Shown: one piece after another, positions 61,585 through 64,000 of the stretch
Position numbering within the stretch: position 1 is the first letter of the stretch
Layout: every line of letters starts with the position of its first letter
Assembly: GCA_947453965.1 (NCBI GenBank)
Contig: CANGIQ010000004.1
Span: forward strand, 62,001-126,000
From: Comamonadaceae bacterium
GTDB lineage: Bacteria; Pseudomonadota; Gammaproteobacteria; Burkholderiales; Burkholderiaceae_C
DNA: 64,000 nt
Direction of reading: 5' to 3'
Program-made: the position numbers and the translations under genes
The notes under the pieces: generated by a model
Seen by the model: the letters and a program-made list of their open reading frames with translations, nothing else
What the model was told of the DNA's origin: nothing
The model's database searches: none

Positions 61585-63708
61585 ATGTCTGACACCCCAG
61601 AAACACTTGCGCCCGTGTCGCCAGCCACACCGGCGGCAGAGGCGCCCAAGGGCACCTTGGTCAGCTACCCCGGCTCGCCGTTTGAGCTGTTTCAGCCATA
61701 TCCGCCTGCGGGCGACCAGCCCACAGCCATTGCCCAATTGGTCGAAGGCATCAACGATGGCGAGGTGTTTCAAACCCTGTTGGGCGTGACGGGCTCGGGC
61801 AAAACCTTCACCATGGCCAACGTGATTGCCCAACTGGGGCGTCCTGCCATCATCTTTGCGCCCAACAAAACCTTGGCGGCGCAGCTGTACAGCGAGTTCC
61901 GTGAGTTTTTCCCCAACAACGCGGTGGAGTATTTCGTCAGCTACTACGACTACTACCAGCCCGAGGCCTATGTGCCGCAGCGCGATTTGTTCATCGAAAA
62001 AGACAGTGCCATCAACGAGCACATCGAGCAAATGCGCTTGAGCTGCACCAAAAGCATCTTGGAGCGCCGCGATGTGATCGTGGTGGCCACGGTGTCGGCC
62101 ATCTACGGCATTGGTGAGCCCGAGAGTTACCACCAGATGATCATGACCCTGCGTGCGGGCGACAAAGTCGGGCAGCGCGACGCCATCGCCCAGCTGGTGC
62201 GCATGCAGTACGAGCGCAATGACCAAGATTTTTCACGCGGCAAATTCCGCGTGCGCGGCGACACGATTGATGTGTTCCCTGCCGAACATTCCGAGTTGGC
62301 CATTCGCATTGAACTGTTCGATGACGAGATTGAAAGCCTGCAACTGTTTGACCCGCTCACAGGCCGCATTCGCCAAAAGATTCCGCGCTTCACCATTTAC
62401 CCTTCTAGCCATTACGTGACGCCGCGCGACCGCGTGTTGGCGGCGGTGGAAACCATCAAGGTGGAGTTGGCCGAGCGCTTGAAAGAGTTGGTCGGCATGA
62501 ACAAGTTGGTCGAAGCTCAGCGCCTAGAGCAACGCACGCGCTTTGATTTGGAGATGCTCAGCGAAGTCGGCCACTGCAAAGGCATTGAGAACTACACCCG
62601 CCATTTGTCGGGTGCCGCGCCCGGTGCGCCGCCCAGCACCTTGACCGACTACATGCCCAAAGACGCGGTGATGTTCTTGGATGAGAGCCACGTCATGATT
62701 GGCCAGCTCGGCGGCATGTACAACGGTGACCGCGCGCGCAAGACCACCTTGGTGGAATACGGCTTTCGTTTGCCCAGCGCCTTAGACAACCGGCCCTTGA
62801 AGCTCGATGAGTTTGAAAAACGCATGCGCCAAGTGGTGTTTGTCTCGGCCACGCCGGCTGAGTATGAAAAGACCCATGCCAGCAAAGTGGTGGAGCAGTT
62901 GGTGCGCCCCACGGGCTTGGTGGACCCCATTGTGGAAGTGCGCCCCGCGACGCACCAAGTCGACGATGTGTTGCAAGAAATCCGCATTCGAGTGGACTTG
63001 AACGAGCGCGTGCTCATCACCACCCTGACCAAGCGCATGGCCGAGCAATTGACCGACTACCTCACCGACAACGGCGTCAAAGTGCGCTATGTGCACAGCG
63101 ATGTCGACACCGTGGAGCGGGTGGAAATTCTGCGTGACTTACGCCTCGGCGCATTCGACGTGCTGGTGGGCATCAACTTGCTGCGCGAGGGCATTGACTT
63201 GCCCGAGGTCTCGTTGGTGGCGATTTTGGATGCCGACAAAGAAGGTTTCTTGCGCTCTGAACGCAGCTTGATTCAAACCATTGGCCGTGCCGCGCGTAAC
63301 CTGAGTGGCAAAGCCATTCTGTATGCCGACCGCATGACCGAGTCCATGAAGAAGGCCATTGGCGAGACCGAACGTCGCCGCGCCAAACAAATCGCCCACA
63401 ACGAAGCCCATGGCATCACGCCGCGCGGCGTGTTCAAGCAAGTGCGCGACTTGATCGACGGTGTGTACAGCGAGAAGGCCGGCAAAGAAGCCCAAGAGCG
63501 CGAAATGCAACGCGCCGCCATCGAAGACATGAGCGAACGCGATGTGGCCAAAGAAATCAAACGCCTGGAAAAGCTGATGATGGAACATGCCCGCAACCTC
63601 GAGTTCGAAAATGCCGCCCGCGTGCGCGACCAACTGGCCACCTTGCGCGAGCAGGCCTTTGGCGGGGCAGGGCACGACAACGTGGCGGTGTTGGCGCAAA
63701 AACCGTGA
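61585..63708 (+). CDS. uvrB: Excinuclease ABC subunit B
   Basis: Helicase-like subunit of nucleotide excision repair, 707 residues. The Walker A is [12 protein letters not shown], the beta-hairpin region includes [21 protein letters not shown], and the UVR domain at the end reads [25 protein letters not shown]. The first 25 residues (rich in Ala and Pro) are a lineage-specific extension. No LexA box is visible in the gap to tyrB. Confidence 0.97.
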   Translation: MSDTPETLAPVSPATPAAEAPKGTLVSYPGSPFELFQPYPPAGDQPTAIAQLVEGINDGEVFQTLLGVTGSGKTFTMANVIAQLGRPAIIFAPNKTLAAQLYSEFREFFPNNAVEYFVSYYDYYQPEAYVPQRDLFIEKDSAINEHIEQMRLSCTKSILERRDVIVVATVSAIYGIGEPESYHQMIMTLRAGDKVGQRDAIAQLVRMQYERNDQDFSRGKFRVRGDTIDVFPAEHSELAIRIELFDDEIESLQLFDPLTGRIRQKIPRFTIYPSSHYVTPRDRVLAAVETIKVELAERLKELVGMNKLVEAQRLEQRTRFDLEMLSEVGHCKGIENYTRHLSGAAPGAPPSTLTDYMPKDAVMFLDESHVMIGQLGGMYNGDRARKTTLVEYGFRLPSALDNRPLKLDEFEKRMRQVVFVSATPAEYEKTHASKVVEQLVRPTGLVDPIVEVRPATHQVDDVLQEIRIRVDLNERVLITTLTKRMAEQLTDYLTDNGVKVRYVHSDVDTVERVEILRDLRLGAFDVLVGINLLREGIDLPEVSLVAILDADKEGFLRSERSLIQTIGRAARNLSGKAILYADRMTESMKKAIGETERRRAKQIAHNEAHGITPRGVFKQVRDLIDGVYSEKAGKEAQEREMQRAAIEDMSERDVAKEIKRLEKLMMEHARNLEFENAARVRDQLATLREQAFGGAGHDNVAVLAQKP

Positions 63709-63728
63709 CCTAGGGTTTTCGCGAGGTT

Positions 63729-63743
63729 TTTGTCGCCGACAAA
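63729..63743. promoter_or_regulatory. Palindrome between uvrB and iscR
   Basis: TTTGTCG-C-CGACAAA is a perfect 7-1-7 inverted repeat, 20 bases after the uvrB stop and 94 bases before iscR. Its first part (TTTTGTCGCC with the preceding base) equals the right half of the island boxes, most likely by chance. No T run follows, so it is not a clear terminator. Confidence 0.35.
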
Positions 63744-63789
63744 TCGCTTGTGCGACAGAGTACCCGAGCAAAAACGTGGGGATTGAGGT

Positions 63790-63814
63790 ATACTTGACTC
63801 AATTAGTCGACAAA
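63790..63814 (+). promoter_or_regulatory. IscR type 1 binding site
   Basis: The core TTGACTCAATTAGTCGAC within this 25-base stretch matches the type 1 IscR consensus ATASYYGACTRWWWYAGTCRRSTAT at 22 of 25 positions by eye. A TATACT overlapping its left end could be a -10 element. This fits autoregulation of iscR by its Fe-S form. Confidence 0.8.
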
Positions 63815-63837
63815 GCCCAACCACAAAGGAGCTTGCC

Positions 63838-64000
63838 ATGCGTCTCACCACCAAAGGTCGTTTTGCGGTCACCGCCATGATTGATTTGGCCTTGCGCCAA
63901 AACAACGGTCCCGTCACCTTGGCTGCTATCAGCCAACGTCAACAAATCTCGTTGTCTTACCTCGAACAGTTGTTCGGTAAGCTGCGTCGCCACGACCTGG
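63838..64000 (+). CDS. iscR: Fe-S cluster regulator IscR (cut by window end)
   Basis: The first 54 codons of an Rrf2 regulator: [20 protein letters not shown] then [18 protein letters not shown], the IscR DNA-binding helices. The gene runs off the window, so the Fe-S cysteines cannot be checked. Identification rests on this N-terminus, the IscR site upstream and the position after uvrB. An AAGGAG precedes the ATG. Confidence 0.9.
   Translation, partial: MRLTTKGRFAVTAMIDLALRQNNGPVTLAAISQRQQISLSYLEQLFGKLRRHDL

Noticed and set aside
63728-63737. TTTTGTCGCC near iscR as a fifth copy of the island box
   Set aside because: Only the right half matches, the distance to the gene start (100 bases) differs from the 42-55 bases in the island, and short half matches also occur inside coding DNA (near 33316).

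Overview
The window reads as a chromosome segment of a betaproteobacterium of the order Burkholderiales, most likely a freshwater Comamonadaceae of the Limnohabitans/Rhodoferax type. The signs are the phaC-phaA-phaB order, a large set of Bug-type periplasmic receptors, the tyrB / uvrB / iscR arrangement at the right end, and a complete propionyl-CoA carboxylase / methylmalonyl-CoA mutase operon. This placement is inferred from gene content, not from a search. No rRNA, tRNA, CRISPR array, transposase or integrase was recognised. No gap between genes exceeds about 210 bases.

Bases 1-6860 form an AT-rich accessory island, clearly poorer in G+C by eye than the rest. It holds a WYL-domain regulator, a small protein of unknown function, an FtsH-like (M41) zinc protease whose AAA part has lost its nucleotide-binding motifs, an LPP20/FlgT-like lipoprotein, and a DUF2779 protein joining a Cas4-like Fe-S nuclease to a DEDD exonuclease. 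Three of these genes carry a shared 18-bp box at nearly the same distance and in the same orientation relative to their starts, and the fourth carries half of it. The genes therefore look like one regulon and are the best candidate here for an undescribed, possibly defence-related, system. The island stops 8 bases before a core-like photolyase gene.

Bases 6867-11353 hold a light-response style group: a cry-DASH/photolyase, a CarH/LitR-like MerR regulator with 11-bp direct repeats in its upstream region, an Rrf2 regulator, a DUF2805 protein, an MpaB/DUF2236 oxygenase-like protein and a pterin dehydratase. Bases 11381-18394 hold a MarR-type regulator with 5-oxoprolinase genes (pxpBCA) and a class II aldolase, divergent from a TRAP transporter across a strong palindrome.

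Bases 18406-31082 are a catabolic block of acyl-CoA metabolism: a CoA-transferase, two acyl-CoA dehydrogenases, an acyl-CoA ligase, a thioesterase, a cupin and a LysR regulator, with five Bug receptors and no TctAB membrane partners. A second TRAP operon (31169-34105) and a Nudix / FAH / monooxygenase group follow.

Bases 36586-44800 carry the polyhydroxybutyrate synthesis operon phaCAB, then a methyltransferase, a hydroxyisobutyrate-dehydrogenase-like enzyme, a class III aminotransferase and dusA. An EamA exporter and an orphan molybdopterin oxidoreductase come next. Bases 47796-55884 hold the propionyl-CoA to succinyl-CoA route under a divergent GntR regulator. The right end has an MFS transporter, an RnfB-like ferredoxin, a PHB depolymerase with an unusual Lys/Ala-rich tail, a YgiD-like dioxygenase, tyrB, uvrB and the start of iscR, which is preceded by a good IscR binding site and cut by the window end.
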